Assembly: GCA_026225255.1 (NCBI GenBank)
Contig: JAMFSJ010000066.1
Coordinates: 80,781-144,780, forward strand
Length of the DNA stretch: 64,000 bases
Origin: Methylacidimicrobium fagopyrum
GTDB taxonomy: Bacteria; Verrucomicrobiota; Verrucomicrobiia; Limisphaerales; UBA11358
Direction: 5' to 3'
Every line of letters begins with the position of its first letter. The stretch's first letter is position 1. The notes under the pieces were generated by a model that was not told where the DNA came from, ran no database searches, and saw only the letters and a list, made by a program, of their open reading frames with translations. A program made the position numbers and the translations under genes. Positions 49,501-57,557 of this stretch are shown one piece after another.

Positions 49501-50217
49501 GGTGAGTGCGGGTTCAATATGGATGCGCGCCAAAGAAATTTGGGGGACATAAACCAAACTAACGTGACGATAAAGGCCGCCGTAGCGTGTAAAATCGCTT
49601 AAGTCTGAAGGAATCATTTCGGCATCGCGCGAGTTATCGCAGAGCACCGCCACCGGCGTGGAGCCTTTGCTGATGGCATTTGTTTGCGCCTGAATGGCGG
49701 CGTCCGTGATATCTATATCCCATTGATCGTAACCGCCGACGTGCGTGCCGACGTGTTCGAGGCCGACATAGACTTGTGATTTTTGACCGGCCCCGTCGAA
49801 GTGTAAGAGGGTTCGTCCGTCGGGAAATGGATTCGCGAGCTTGAGCCGTGTGCGATACCAGCCTTGGCCTTGATAATAATGTTCGTCGGGATCAACGGCG
49901 TAGCGGGCATTGAAGCAATGGGGCAAGGTTACAGATTGCCACTCGACGTTGTCGCTGGCTTTGTTGCCGCGCCAGATTTCCCAAATGCTGCCCAACGTGC
50001 CTTGATGATATTCCCAGCCGGTATCGATGCGGGTAGATTCAGCTTGGGTAGACAGAACGGATAAGACTAATAGGATGAAATGGAACAGCCACGCGGGTTT
50101 CTGCCGACAGAATGTCGGCAGCACTTTAGCGGAGCGCCGGGCATTACTCGGCTTGGATGGCCACTGGCCGAGCAATGCTCGGTGCTCTGGTGTGGCGAGG
50201 CGTGAAGGCATTTTCAT
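46549..50217 (-). CDS. GH2 glycosidase fused to an alginate lyase-family domain, secreted
   Basis: 1222 residues from ATG 50217, or 1191 from GTG 50124. The signal-like helix (WLFHFILLVLSVLSTQAES) lies at 43-61. GH2: jelly roll at about 65-225, Ig-like at 225-335, TIM barrel at 335-640 with acid/base Glu455 (GLGNENGWPG) and nucleophile Glu539 (FFHAEWGGD), then Ig-like/Big domains to about 850. Residues 880-1222 form an alginate-lyase-superfamily (alpha/alpha toroid) domain: INRDGQSNPGNFSQH, AYKITGDNRYAAKAAELL, FFLDPATRMNPNLQYAQ, and the catalytic NNH (1055-1057). It would cleave a glycoside and beta-eliminate a uronate polymer. The first 40 residues are encoded by dispersed repeats, so the start is uncertain. 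Confidence 0.9.
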   Translation of the reverse strand: MKMPSRLATPEHRALLGQWPSKPSNARRSAKVLPTFCRQKPAWLFHFILLVLSVLSTQAESTRIDTGWEYHQGTLGSIWEIWRGNKASDNVEWQSVTLPHCFNARYAVDPDEHYYQGQGWYRTRLKLANPFPDGRTLLHFDGAGQKSQVYVGLEHVGTHVGGYDQWDIDITDAAIQAQTNAISKGSTPVAVLCDNSRDAEMIPSDLSDFTRYGGLYRHVSLVYVPQISLARIHIEPALTADGIATAKISARLYNPTKSINAVTLQIEVSDPDGKVVYSKTSTNAPWSELAELTNFEISKPQLWSPKSPALYRCIVTLKSENSTQQLTDHFGIRSFEWVDHGPFKLNGERLLLRGTQYHEDHAGVGAAVPDEIVRQTFRQIKDMGANFVRLSHYQQSPQVLELCDQLGLLVWEEIPWCRGGIGGTSYQQQGRDMLRNMIDQHFNHPSVILWGLGNENGWPGDFETFNTNGVRAFMIELNNLAHQLDPSRKTCIRYCDICKDIPDVYSPSIWAGWYNGQYVEYRSTLERAIKSVPHFFHAEWGGDSHARRFSEEPEKFLGHVATGQGTAEIGNAYKLKGGSARASSDSDWSESYICDLFDWYLKEQESMTNLTGTAQWIFKDFATPLRPENPVPRVNQKGLVERDGTLKEGYFVFQSYWADKPMLHIFGHTWQTRWGKPDEAKLIKVFSNCRDVELWVNGISAGVKHRDLADYPAAGLHWLVPLKAGTNTLRAVGKRAGVEVSDDLTFEYQTATWTKPTQLTLRQIAQSNDVVTIEARVFDHSGTPCLDAANVIRFGLTGDAQLLDDLGTSTSSRSVQLYNGRAQISLHFTGDKAVASVSSENLPTQFLEVTNAPAADNLAIDIAMIDRLRILQAAAAALTLEPPTITKYRANLSEGGTNDFYSNADYFWPNPNQPDGLPYINRDGQSNPGNFSQHRQAIRELSDAVAALGAAYKITGDNRYAAKAAELLRVFFLDPATRMNPNLQYAQAIPGSTPGRSWGIIDGLHLIEIPPAITALQTSSAFPTEVLTGLKQWFQALADWMVTSKNGRTEGTAANNHAVAYWLQVAVFARFTGDETKLTECRRQFKEVFLPNQMAVDGSFPLELKRTKPYGYSIFQLDNLVTLCEVLSTPKENLWHFALADGRSIGAAIQFMYPYLADKSTWPKAPDVQAWEGWPARQPSLLFAGRALHQPKYLELWKKLEPDPTNEEVRRNIAITQPILWL
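50101..50187. repeat. Composite of palindromes B and C at the start of the GH2-lyase gene
   Basis: 50101-50121 is CTGCCGACA-GAA-TGTCGGCAG (9-bp perfect arms). 50132-50152 and 50167-50187 form a 21-base imperfect inverted pair (GAGC-CCGAGCATTGCTCGGC type) with a 14-base loop. Related copies are at 33155-33171 and 34957-34973. Here they overlap the N-terminal codons of the GH2-lyase gene. Confidence 0.6.
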
Positions 50218-50247
50218 GTTTGTAACGCGGCCACTTTCTTATCAGTC

Positions 50248-51198
50248 TCAGCGTGCGGTGGTGAACGGTTTGAAGATCAACATGAAATCCCACGGCGCTT
50301 GTTTGATGCCGCTGGCATTGTTGTCATCTTGTTTATCAGTGTGTTTGCCGTTATCGCGATTGCAGGACCAGAAGGATAGACTGCAAATCCACGGTTGCGT
50401 GTCCGCCCACGCTTTCAATTCCTGCGCGTCCGTTTGCGTGAAAACTTCGCCGCGAACATCGTTATTGCCGATCATCGGCGTGAGGCCGATCTGGATGGCC
50501 GGATCAATCGTGAGACACTGTTCGCGGGCTTTCAGCGCGCTGGCGATGGCGATGTCGCTCATCTTTTTATCTTTCGAAAAATGGCGGCCGTAATCCATCG
50601 TCATTACGTTGGCGGAATAAACTTTCACGCCTTGCGCCTTGGCATCGGCGAGCAATAGGCGGGCGCTCTTGGGAATGCCGTTCGGATCCACCGGCAACGT
50701 GTAGGAAATGATCAGCCCCGGATTTTTCGCCTGTAAGTTGGCGAGCACGCTATTCCGCAAATGATTGATATTCGTCTTTTGCATCGCGCCGCCTTCGATG
50801 TCAAAGTCCAGCCATGTTAATTGATAACTATCAATGACCGATTGATACTTCGCTTGCAGCGCCGTCGCGTTCGTTTCCACGAGGGCAAGTTCGGTGCCGC
50901 CACCGCCGCCGAACGACACGATCACGTCGCCGCCGCGCTTGCGGATTTCATTGATTTGACCCGCATAAAGATTGGTCGACATCGGCCAGCGTCCATCCCA
51001 CGCGGGATTGTTATGCTCGTCGGCGATGATGAAAGCGATGGTGTAAAACTTTTGGCCGCACGCGTCGTCACATTGCGTGATCTGGAAATTGTCACCGGAG
51101 CCAATATACATGTAAGGCGCGAAAACTTTGGCCGGCCAATTGGCGGCCAAGGTGGTGAAGGTTGCCAAGAGGGTCAGCAGTGTGATGAGGGATTTCAT
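50248..51198 (-). CDS. Glycoside hydrolase family 18 (chitinase-like), secreted
   Basis: 316 residues with a signal peptide cut near TTLAA. It is a TIM barrel with the substrate-assisted GH18 motif ending in LDFDIEGG: Asp131, Asp133, and acid Glu135. SFGGGGGTE is the upstream GH18 strand. The following YTLPV and MTMDYG match the later barrel strands. It should hydrolyse beta-1,4-GlcNAc linkages in chitin or related glycans. There is no separate chitin-binding module. It lies 30 bases upstream of the GH2-lyase gene on the same strand. Confidence 0.87.
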   Translation of the reverse strand: MKSLITLLTLLATFTTLAANWPAKVFAPYMYIGSGDNFQITQCDDACGQKFYTIAFIIADEHNNPAWDGRWPMSTNLYAGQINEIRKRGGDVIVSFGGGGGTELALVETNATALQAKYQSVIDSYQLTWLDFDIEGGAMQKTNINHLRNSVLANLQAKNPGLIISYTLPVDPNGIPKSARLLLADAKAQGVKVYSANVMTMDYGRHFSKDKKMSDIAIASALKAREQCLTIDPAIQIGLTPMIGNNDVRGEVFTQTDAQELKAWADTQPWICSLSFWSCNRDNGKHTDKQDDNNASGIKQAPWDFMLIFKPFTTAR

Positions 51199-51266
51199 TT
51201 CAATGTTGGAAAATAATTTGTGCAGGTGAGTCGTTAGCGTCGCAGGAATTAATAGTCACGTCATCC

Positions 51267-51280
51267 CCCTCCAAAGAGGG
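51267..51280. repeat. Palindrome CCCTC-CAAA-GAGGG (family E), copy 1
   Basis: A 5-bp stem with a CAAA loop. The same core, CCCTCCAAAGAGGG, is at 57321-57338, also followed by a TAG. It lies between the divergent GH18 and GH3 genes. Confidence 0.5.
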
Positions 51281-51310
51281 ATAGCTCGAAGTCCGGCGAT
51301 TTGTTCCACT

Positions 51311-53176
51311 ATGTTAACCATGTTTCTACGAAACTCATTTGCGCGTGCGCCGCTGTCATTTTCCCAGAATTCCCTGCGTTCCACCATGCTTTTGGCGGGC
51401 GTGATTTTTAGTGCGTCGACTGCGGATAATGCTTCCGCGCAAAATTTTTCGGCGAATGATGCCAAGGTGAGCGCGTTGCTCGCGCAGATGACGTTGGACG
51501 AAAAAATCGGCCAGATGGTGCAAGTCGATAGCGGCGCGTTGGCGGGTAATAATGACGTGGCCAAATACTATCTCGGCTCCGTGTTGAGCGGCGGTTCCTC
51601 CGATCCCGCGGCGGGTAATTCGCCGGTGGCGTGGTTGGATTTAGTCAATGGCCTCAAGGCGCAAGCGTTGACGACGCGTTTGAAAATTCCGTTGCTCTAC
51701 GGCATTGACGCGGTGCATGGTCACAACAATATCGAAGGCGCCGTGATCTTTCCGCATCACATCGGCTTGGGCGCAACGCACGATCCGAAATTGATTGCGC
51801 GCGCTGAACAAGTGACCGCCGCGGAAGTCGCGGGCACCGGCGTGCGTTGGGCGTTCGCGCCGTGCATCGCCGTGCCGCAAGACGAACATTGGGGTCGCAC
51901 TTACGAAGGTTATAGCGATAACACCGCGCTCGTTTCTGCGTTGGGCGTGGCGGCGGTGAAAGGTTTTCAAGGCGAAGCGTTGTCGGCGAGTCCGGTTTCC
52001 GTGCTGGCTTGCGCGAAACATTTTATCGGCGACGGCGGCACGCAGAACGGCAAAGATCAAGGTAACGACGTGTGCGACGAAGCGACGTTGCGTAAATTAT
52101 TTCTACCACCTTATCAGGCCGCGATCAAAGCGGGCGTCGGTTCCATCATGGTTTCTTACAGCAGTTGGAACGGCGAGAAAATGCACGGCAATAAATATCT
52201 ACTCACGGATGTGTTGAAAGGCGAACTTGGTTTCAATGGCCTCCTCGTTTCCGATTGGGCGGCGATTGATCAGATCAATCCCGATTTCAAATTGGATGTG
52301 GCGCAATCCATCAACGCCGGTTTAGACATGATCATGATTCCTTACGGCTCGGGTCATGCGAACAACTACATCGAATTCATTGACGATCTGAAAGCATTGG
52401 TAGCCGAAGGAAAAGTGTCGCCCGCGCGGATTGACGACGCGGTGGCGCGCATCTTGCGGATTAAATTTCAAATGGGATTGTTTGCTGGCGACACGATCGA
52501 TCCGCAATTAACGGCGGCCATCGGCTCGCCCGCGCATCGCACCATCGCGCGTGAATGCGTGCGCGAATCACTCGTGTTGTTGAAGAATGAAAATCACGCG
52601 TTGCCACTATCAAAAACGATCAAACATCTCGTCGTGGTCGGCGCCGCAGCGGATGACTTGGGCGTGCAATGCGGTGGTTGGACGATTGATTGGCAAGGGC
52701 GCAAGGGCGCCGTGACGACGGGCGGCACAACCATCCTGACCGCCATCAAGCAAACCGTTTCGTCCGCCACCGAAGTGACTTACTCCGCGGCCGGCAGCGA
52801 TTTGAAAGCAGCGGATGCGATCATCGTCGTGGTCGGCGAACAACCTTATGCCGAGATGAAAGGGGATCGTCAGGATTTGAATTTGTCCGCGTCCGACAAG
52901 GCATTGATCGCGCAAGCGAAAGCGACCGGCTCGCCGGTGATCACGCTGTTGCTATCGGGTCGTCCGTTGGTTTTGGATTCGGCGCTCGCTGATAGTAGCG
53001 CGTTCGTGGCCGCCTGGTTGCCCGGAACGGAAGGCGAGGGCGTGGCGGATGTATTGTTTGGTGATGCAAAGTTTACCGGCAAATTGCCGCGGATGTGGCC
53101 GTTGAGTAACGATCATCTTTCCAGCTTGGATCCCGCGAAGCCGCTTTTCAAAACCGGATTCGGATTAAAAGAGTAA
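51311..53176 (+). CDS. Glycoside hydrolase family 3 (beta-glucosidase-like), secreted
   Basis: 621 residues with an N-terminal signal region ending near NASAQ (residue 44). The first domain is a barrel (LLAQMTLDEKIGQMVQ; LLYGIDAVHGHNN; KHFIGDGGTQ) with nucleophile Asp315 (GLLVSDWAAID). The second alpha/beta sandwich carries the general acid region. It resembles plant/bacterial exo-beta-1,3/1,4-glucanases and BglX-type glucosidases and should release glucose from beta-glucans. It is 30 bases upstream of the GH5 gene and probably co-transcribed. A later in-frame ATG (51386) is the second start option but would remove the start of the signal. Confidence 0.93.
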   Translation: MLTMFLRNSFARAPLSFSQNSLRSTMLLAGVIFSASTADNASAQNFSANDAKVSALLAQMTLDEKIGQMVQVDSGALAGNNDVAKYYLGSVLSGGSSDPAAGNSPVAWLDLVNGLKAQALTTRLKIPLLYGIDAVHGHNNIEGAVIFPHHIGLGATHDPKLIARAEQVTAAEVAGTGVRWAFAPCIAVPQDEHWGRTYEGYSDNTALVSALGVAAVKGFQGEALSASPVSVLACAKHFIGDGGTQNGKDQGNDVCDEATLRKLFLPPYQAAIKAGVGSIMVSYSSWNGEKMHGNKYLLTDVLKGELGFNGLLVSDWAAIDQINPDFKLDVAQSINAGLDMIMIPYGSGHANNYIEFIDDLKALVAEGKVSPARIDDAVARILRIKFQMGLFAGDTIDPQLTAAIGSPAHRTIARECVRESLVLLKNENHALPLSKTIKHLVVVGAAADDLGVQCGGWTIDWQGRKGAVTTGGTTILTAIKQTVSSATEVTYSAAGSDLKAADAIIVVVGEQPYAEMKGDRQDLNLSASDKALIAQAKATGSPVITLLLSGRPLVLDSALADSSAFVAAWLPGTEGEGVADVLFGDAKFTGKLPRMWPLSNDHLSSLDPAKPLFKTGFGLKE

Positions 53177-53206
53177 GCCCGGCACTGATCAATTATTAAT
53201 TGAATT

Positions 53207-54373
53207 ATGGACCGTAGAAAATTTCTCAAAAACGCCGTGGGTGGTTCGCTGGCACTGGCGGCGGCCAGAATGTCGGGTATTAGTTTGGCGCAGGACGAAA
53301 CCAATTCGCCCGCGGCAAGCAAGTTGATTTTGCCCAATGCCGTCAGTCCCAATCTGAGTTCGCCCAAGATTCGCGGCGTCAATTTGGGCGCGTGGCTCGT
53401 ATTGGAAAGCTGGATGGTGCCGGGCCTGTATCGCGGCACGAACGCGCCGGACGAATATAGCTTGTGTCTCGATTTGGGGGATCAGGCCAAGAGCCGGCTG
53501 GATCAGCATCGCGAAACTTTTATCACGGCGGATGATTTTCGTTGGATTCGCGAACGTGGCCTGAACGCCGTTCGTTTGCCCGTCGGTTATTGGGCGCTCG
53601 AAGCGCCCAAACCTTACGTAACCAGTTCGCAGTTCATTGACTTTGCGTTGGAGCAATGCCAGCAAAACGGATTAAAACTGTTACTGGATTTGCACGGCGC
53701 ACCCGGCAGTCAAAATGGTTGGGATCACAGCGGCCGCAGCGGCCCGATCAACTGGCCGAAAGATCCGCAGAACATCGCCGAGACCTTGCGCATCCTCGAA
53801 AGCTTCGCGCAAAAATACGGACAACATCCCGCCTTGCTCGGCATCGAACTCCTGAACGAACCGAGTCCGACGATGTCGTTGCCGATTTTGCAGTCGTTCT
53901 ATCAAGAGGCCTACGCGCGTTTGCGGAAACAGCTGGATCCGAAAGTCGCCGTCGTATTTCACGATTCCTTTCGCGCCTTCGCGTGGGAAAATTTCATGCA
54001 AGCGCCGGCGTTCGACAACGTGATTCTCGACACGCACCTGTATCAATGTTTTAGCGATGAAGACAAAGGTCGCACCGCGCAAGCGCAGTTAGAGTTTGCC
54101 CTGAACCGCAAACAAACACTCGACCGGATGCAGCGCGAAGAATTGCCCACGATCGTCGGCGAATGGTCGCTCTCGCTGCCGAATCAGGCGATGAAAGGCC
54201 TGTCTCCGTTGCAAACTACTTCCGTCACGCGGGCCTACGCAGACACGCAATTATTGAACTACGAAGGCACGCACGGCTGGTTTTTTTGGAGTTATAAATT
54301 GGAACACAATTCCGAATGGAACTTCCGCCACTGCGTGGAGCGCGGCTGGTTGCCGGATAACTTTGCGGTGTGA
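53207..54373 (+). CDS. Glycoside hydrolase family 5 exo-1,3-beta-glucanase-like, Tat signal
   Basis: 388 residues. A twin-arginine signal (MDRRKFLKNAVGG) suggests folding before export. The motifs RGVNLGAWLVLESWM, LLDLHGAPGSQNGWDHSG, acid/base Glu218 (ELLNEPSPT) and nucleophile Glu319 (IVGEWSLS) match the GH5 subfamily that includes fungal exo-beta-1,3-glucanases. Together with the GH3 gene just upstream it would degrade laminarin-like beta-glucan. Distinct from the GH5-like gene at 15.9 kb. Confidence 0.92.
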   Translation: MDRRKFLKNAVGGSLALAAARMSGISLAQDETNSPAASKLILPNAVSPNLSSPKIRGVNLGAWLVLESWMVPGLYRGTNAPDEYSLCLDLGDQAKSRLDQHRETFITADDFRWIRERGLNAVRLPVGYWALEAPKPYVTSSQFIDFALEQCQQNGLKLLLDLHGAPGSQNGWDHSGRSGPINWPKDPQNIAETLRILESFAQKYGQHPALLGIELLNEPSPTMSLPILQSFYQEAYARLRKQLDPKVAVVFHDSFRAFAWENFMQAPAFDNVILDTHLYQCFSDEDKGRTAQAQLEFALNRKQTLDRMQREELPTIVGEWSLSLPNQAMKGLSPLQTTSVTRAYADTQLLNYEGTHGWFFWSYKLEHNSEWNFRHCVERGWLPDNFAV

Positions 54374-54405
54374 AAAAAAGGTCGGGCGAAATAGGACCTC
54401 ACCAG

Positions 54406-55035
54406 TTAGAGATGAATCAATCCCCGCTGAATCGCCACCGTCACGGCTTCCGTCCGGTCGGCGACATGGAGCTTGGTTAGGATGGTTTTCAGATAACCTT
54501 TCGCGGTGTGTTGCGAGATGTTCATGACATCCGCAATCTGTTTATTGGCGAGACCTTTAGCCAGCTCGTGCAGGACTTCCAATTCGCGCGGCGTGAGCGG
54601 TTCAAACTCTTCGCGCTTGGCCAGCCGTTGGGCGACTTCTTCGGGAATCCAACGTTTGCCGGCGGCGACGGCGCGGAGGGCCGGGACTAATTGTTCGCCG
54701 GTGGAACTTTTCAACACGTAACCTTGCGCGCCGGCGGCGAGCGCTTTGTGGATGTCTTCATCGCCGTCAAAAGCGGTCAGCATCAGGATGCGCGCAGCGT
54801 GATGTTGACTCTGGATTTCTTTCGCCGCTTGAATCCCGCCTTTCAAGGGCATCCGTGAATCCAGCAGGACGAGATCGGGCTTATGTTGATTGAATAATTC
54901 AATGGCTTGAATCCCATTGACGGCTTCGGCCACAACTTCCATGTCCGGCTCATTGTTAATGATCGCCGTGACGCCCATGCGGACGACGTAATGGTCGTCG
55001 GCCACCAAAATTTTAATGATCGCTTCTTTTTTCAT
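54406..55035 (-). CDS. NarL/FixJ-family response regulator
   Basis: 209 residues from ATG 55035; the frame extends upstream inside the kinase gene but that part is shadow. Receiver with VADDHYV and phospho-acceptor Asp59 (LVLLDSRMP); LuxR-type helix-turn-helix with LTPRELEVLHELAKG and NKQIADVMNIS. It begins 2 bases after the kinase stop. Convergent with GH5; pairs with the kinase upstream and likely controls the divergent exoprotein operon (inferred). Confidence 0.93.
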   Translation of the reverse strand: MKKEAIIKILVADDHYVVRMGVTAIINNEPDMEVVAEAVNGIQAIELFNQHKPDLVLLDSRMPLKGGIQAAKEIQSQHHAARILMLTAFDGDEDIHKALAAGAQGYVLKSSTGEQLVPALRAVAAGKRWIPEEVAQRLAKREEFEPLTPRELEVLHELAKGLANKQIADVMNISQHTAKGYLKTILTKLHVADRTEAVTVAIQRGLIHL

Positions 55036-55037
55036 GG

Positions 55038-57290
55038 TCAGATTTTCGTCGCCGCCAATTGTTGGTTCGCGGGCGTAGCGGGAATTTCCACGCAAATCGT
55101 CGTGCCCGCGTTCGCTGCGCTGTTGATGGAGATCTGTCCGCCCAGGCGTTCCGCGCGTTCCGTCATGCCGAGCAGTCCGAAATGCCCGTCCTTCGGGCCG
55201 ACACACGTTTGCGGCACAAAACCTTTGCCGTCGTCGCTGATTTGCAAAATCACTTTCTGCGGCGTGAATTCCAATTTGATTTTCGCCACGCGCGCCCCGG
55301 AATGTTTGACCACATTGGTGATCGCTTCCTGCCCGACGCGCAGCAGATTTTCCTCGGCGATCTCGGACAATGGATACGTTTCGCCCAATGTTTCCAATTC
55401 GATATTGATGCCCGCGCCGTCGGCGATTTGCCGGCTGGTGGTGCCGAGGGCGTTGGTCAGATCGAATTGTTCCGTCGCGCGACTGCGCAAACCCCAGACC
55501 GAACGGCGCACATCCAGCTGGCTTTGCCGCATGAGATTGCGCGCGAGTTTCAGATGGTGCAACGCGTTCTCGGCGCTACGGGTGAAAAGATTCGCCACCA
55601 GGTCCAATTGCAACGCGATGCCCGTCATCGTTTGTTCCAACGTGTCGTGTAATTCCTGCGCCAGCCGCGTGCGTTCGGTCAGCACGGCGCGAAATTGCAG
55701 CTCGGATTCCTTGCGCGCGGTCATCTCCACTTTCAATTGCGCGGTGCGCTCTTTGACGCGTTCTTCCAATTGATCGTGCGCGGATTGTAATTCATTTTGC
55801 GCCGCGATTTTTTCGCGCACCGAAGATTTCAACATCGCGTTACGCTGCGTCACCATGACCGTCCAGCTCACCGCGACCACCAGAAAAACAAACACCACCG
55901 CGAGGCTGATCAATAAATGTTCGGGCGTGAGCCAGCTTGGTTTTTGAATGATGCGGACATCGTGCGACGTGGGCAGCAGCACGCGGACGGATTTGATTTT
56001 TCCATCACTGCCGCTTTCCAGCAGACAGATGCCGCTGACTTCCACCAAGCTGCCGATGGGGATGGACGCCAACATGGGATTGGGTTCCGACGTGTCGCGC
56101 TCAGCGGTGAAAAGCAAATTGCTCGCCTGCAAAACCAACGTCGTCCGCACCGCTGAATTATCGCTGTCCTGACTGATGCCGCGCGATAGCCGGTCGAGCA
56201 ACCGGCCGCGCAAGGTGATCAAATCTGCGTGATGAATGCCGAGCAACAACGCGCTCGCCGTTGCTTCTTTTGATTGCGGTTCAACGCGGGGTTCGTCGGT
56301 CTTGCGAAAAATAGCGTCGTCCAAAACGGGCAGATAATTATCCACGGCCGAAAAACCGACCGCTTCCACCACGTCGCCCGGCGCCACCGCTTCCCATTGC
56401 TCGCTCTTGATCTGCAAGCCGTTCGTTTCGCTGCCTTGAATGAACAGGTTCACGCCATTTTCCTGATAAGTGACGACGCCCTTCACATGCACGCGACTGC
56501 CTTGCGTCATGTCTTTGCGATATTGCGCGATGGCGTTCAACGGCGTCAACGGTGCGGCAAAGGGATTCGTTGGCGCGGATTGTTGGATGATGAAATCTGA
56601 CAGTTGCGGCACAAAAAGTGTGACCGTAATGAAATGGCGCAACGGCGCATTGAACGCGGCGGCTAAAGTTCCTTTCAATAAAACTTTATCGCCGATCAGC
56701 GTTTGCGGATCCACGTTGGTCGGAATCGGGGAATAGGCTCGCAGACGATAGCCGCCCGCCGCCACTTCCACGCCGAGCCGGTTATCGCCAACCTGCGCGG
56801 TGCGGACGATGCCGGAAATCGCCACCCGTTGGCTGTCTTCCGCGCCGGACATGAGAATCTCGATCGGAACTAGTTTCGCTTCCGGCATGGGCGCCGTGCC
56901 AATTTTTTTCCAGTGCGGCCGCGTGATCACCGGCGCATAACCACCCGGATGAGTGAAACCGGTAACCTCCACTAAATCACCCAATAGCGGTTGGTGTTGG
57001 CCGACGTTATCGACGAAAACGCCGCCGCTCGCGTCCTGCACGAAAAATCGTCCTACCCAATTACTTTCGGCCGCCGTAACCACGCCGCGCACAGTCACGG
57101 GCACGCCGGTTCGCGCTTGCGTCGCGGTGAGCGTCAGCACATCGGCGGCATTAGTGAGGACATAATTGGTCTGGGCGCTAGCGCATAGGACTTGGAAAAC
57201 CGCGAATAAACATAACCCAGCCAACGCAAAACACTTTCTATTCAATGGCAAAATAGTGCGGATCATATTGTTGGTCGTGTTTATAGGCAT
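55038..57290 (-). CDS. HPK7-type sensor histidine kinase with OB-fold-like repeats
   Basis: 750 residues from ATG 57290 (GTG 57293 or ATG 57266 are alternatives). A signal segment ends near VLCASAQT. About four OB-fold-like extracytoplasmic modules follow (VTVRGVVTAAESN; VAISGIVRTAQ; VHVKGVVTYQ; ITLRGRLLDR), each with a GD(L/V)VEV-type turn. There is one transmembrane helix (LLISLAVVFVFLVVAVSW), a coiled coil, HisKA_3 with His548 (AQELHDTLEQTM) and HATPase (EAITNVVKHSGA, DDGKGF). It resembles the module 1 kinase but lacks PA14. The regulator follows at 2 bases. Confidence 0.9.
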   Translation of the reverse strand: MPINTTNNMIRTILPLNRKCFALAGLCLFAVFQVLCASAQTNYVLTNAADVLTLTATQARTGVPVTVRGVVTAAESNWVGRFFVQDASGGVFVDNVGQHQPLLGDLVEVTGFTHPGGYAPVITRPHWKKIGTAPMPEAKLVPIEILMSGAEDSQRVAISGIVRTAQVGDNRLGVEVAAGGYRLRAYSPIPTNVDPQTLIGDKVLLKGTLAAAFNAPLRHFITVTLFVPQLSDFIIQQSAPTNPFAAPLTPLNAIAQYRKDMTQGSRVHVKGVVTYQENGVNLFIQGSETNGLQIKSEQWEAVAPGDVVEAVGFSAVDNYLPVLDDAIFRKTDEPRVEPQSKEATASALLLGIHHADLITLRGRLLDRLSRGISQDSDNSAVRTTLVLQASNLLFTAERDTSEPNPMLASIPIGSLVEVSGICLLESGSDGKIKSVRVLLPTSHDVRIIQKPSWLTPEHLLISLAVVFVFLVVAVSWTVMVTQRNAMLKSSVREKIAAQNELQSAHDQLEERVKERTAQLKVEMTARKESELQFRAVLTERTRLAQELHDTLEQTMTGIALQLDLVANLFTRSAENALHHLKLARNLMRQSQLDVRRSVWGLRSRATEQFDLTNALGTTSRQIADGAGINIELETLGETYPLSEIAEENLLRVGQEAITNVVKHSGARVAKIKLEFTPQKVILQISDDGKGFVPQTCVGPKDGHFGLLGMTERAERLGGQISINSAANAGTTICVEIPATPANQQLAATKI

Positions 57291-57320
57291 CACATTATCA
57301 GGTTCTTATCATCTTAACCC

Positions 57321-57338
57321 ACCCCTCCAAAGAGGGGT
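57321..57338. repeat. Palindrome ACCCCTC-CAAA-GAGGGGT (family E), copy 2
   Basis: A 7-bp stem with a CAAA loop, longer than copy 1 at 51267-51280. It lies in the divergent region between kinase 3 and the giant exoprotein 3. Confidence 0.55.
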
Positions 57339-57450
57339 AGTCGGAAGATACACGAACCTGTTAAATTATGAAAATCAATCCACTCCCTATGAAGCACACA
57401 TTGTGTCGCCACAATTTGCCTTTGGCTCTCAAGCTGAACATTTATGAGTT

Positions 57451-57462
57451 TGGCTTAAGCCA
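57451..57462. promoter_or_regulatory. Palindrome TGGCTTAAGCCA upstream of exoprotein 3
   Basis: A perfect 12-bp palindrome, about 100 bases before the exoprotein start, flanked by direct TTTATGA repeats (57441-57447 and 57463-57469). It is in the divergent region and is a candidate operator for the regulator. Confidence 0.4.
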
Positions 57463-57557
57463 TTTATGACCCGGGAAAAACGGTCGCGACATTTTTACGA
57501 TTGAAGCAAACCCTTATGAAATCGGAAACCGCTTTAAGTTCAGTTCAGCCGAAACCT

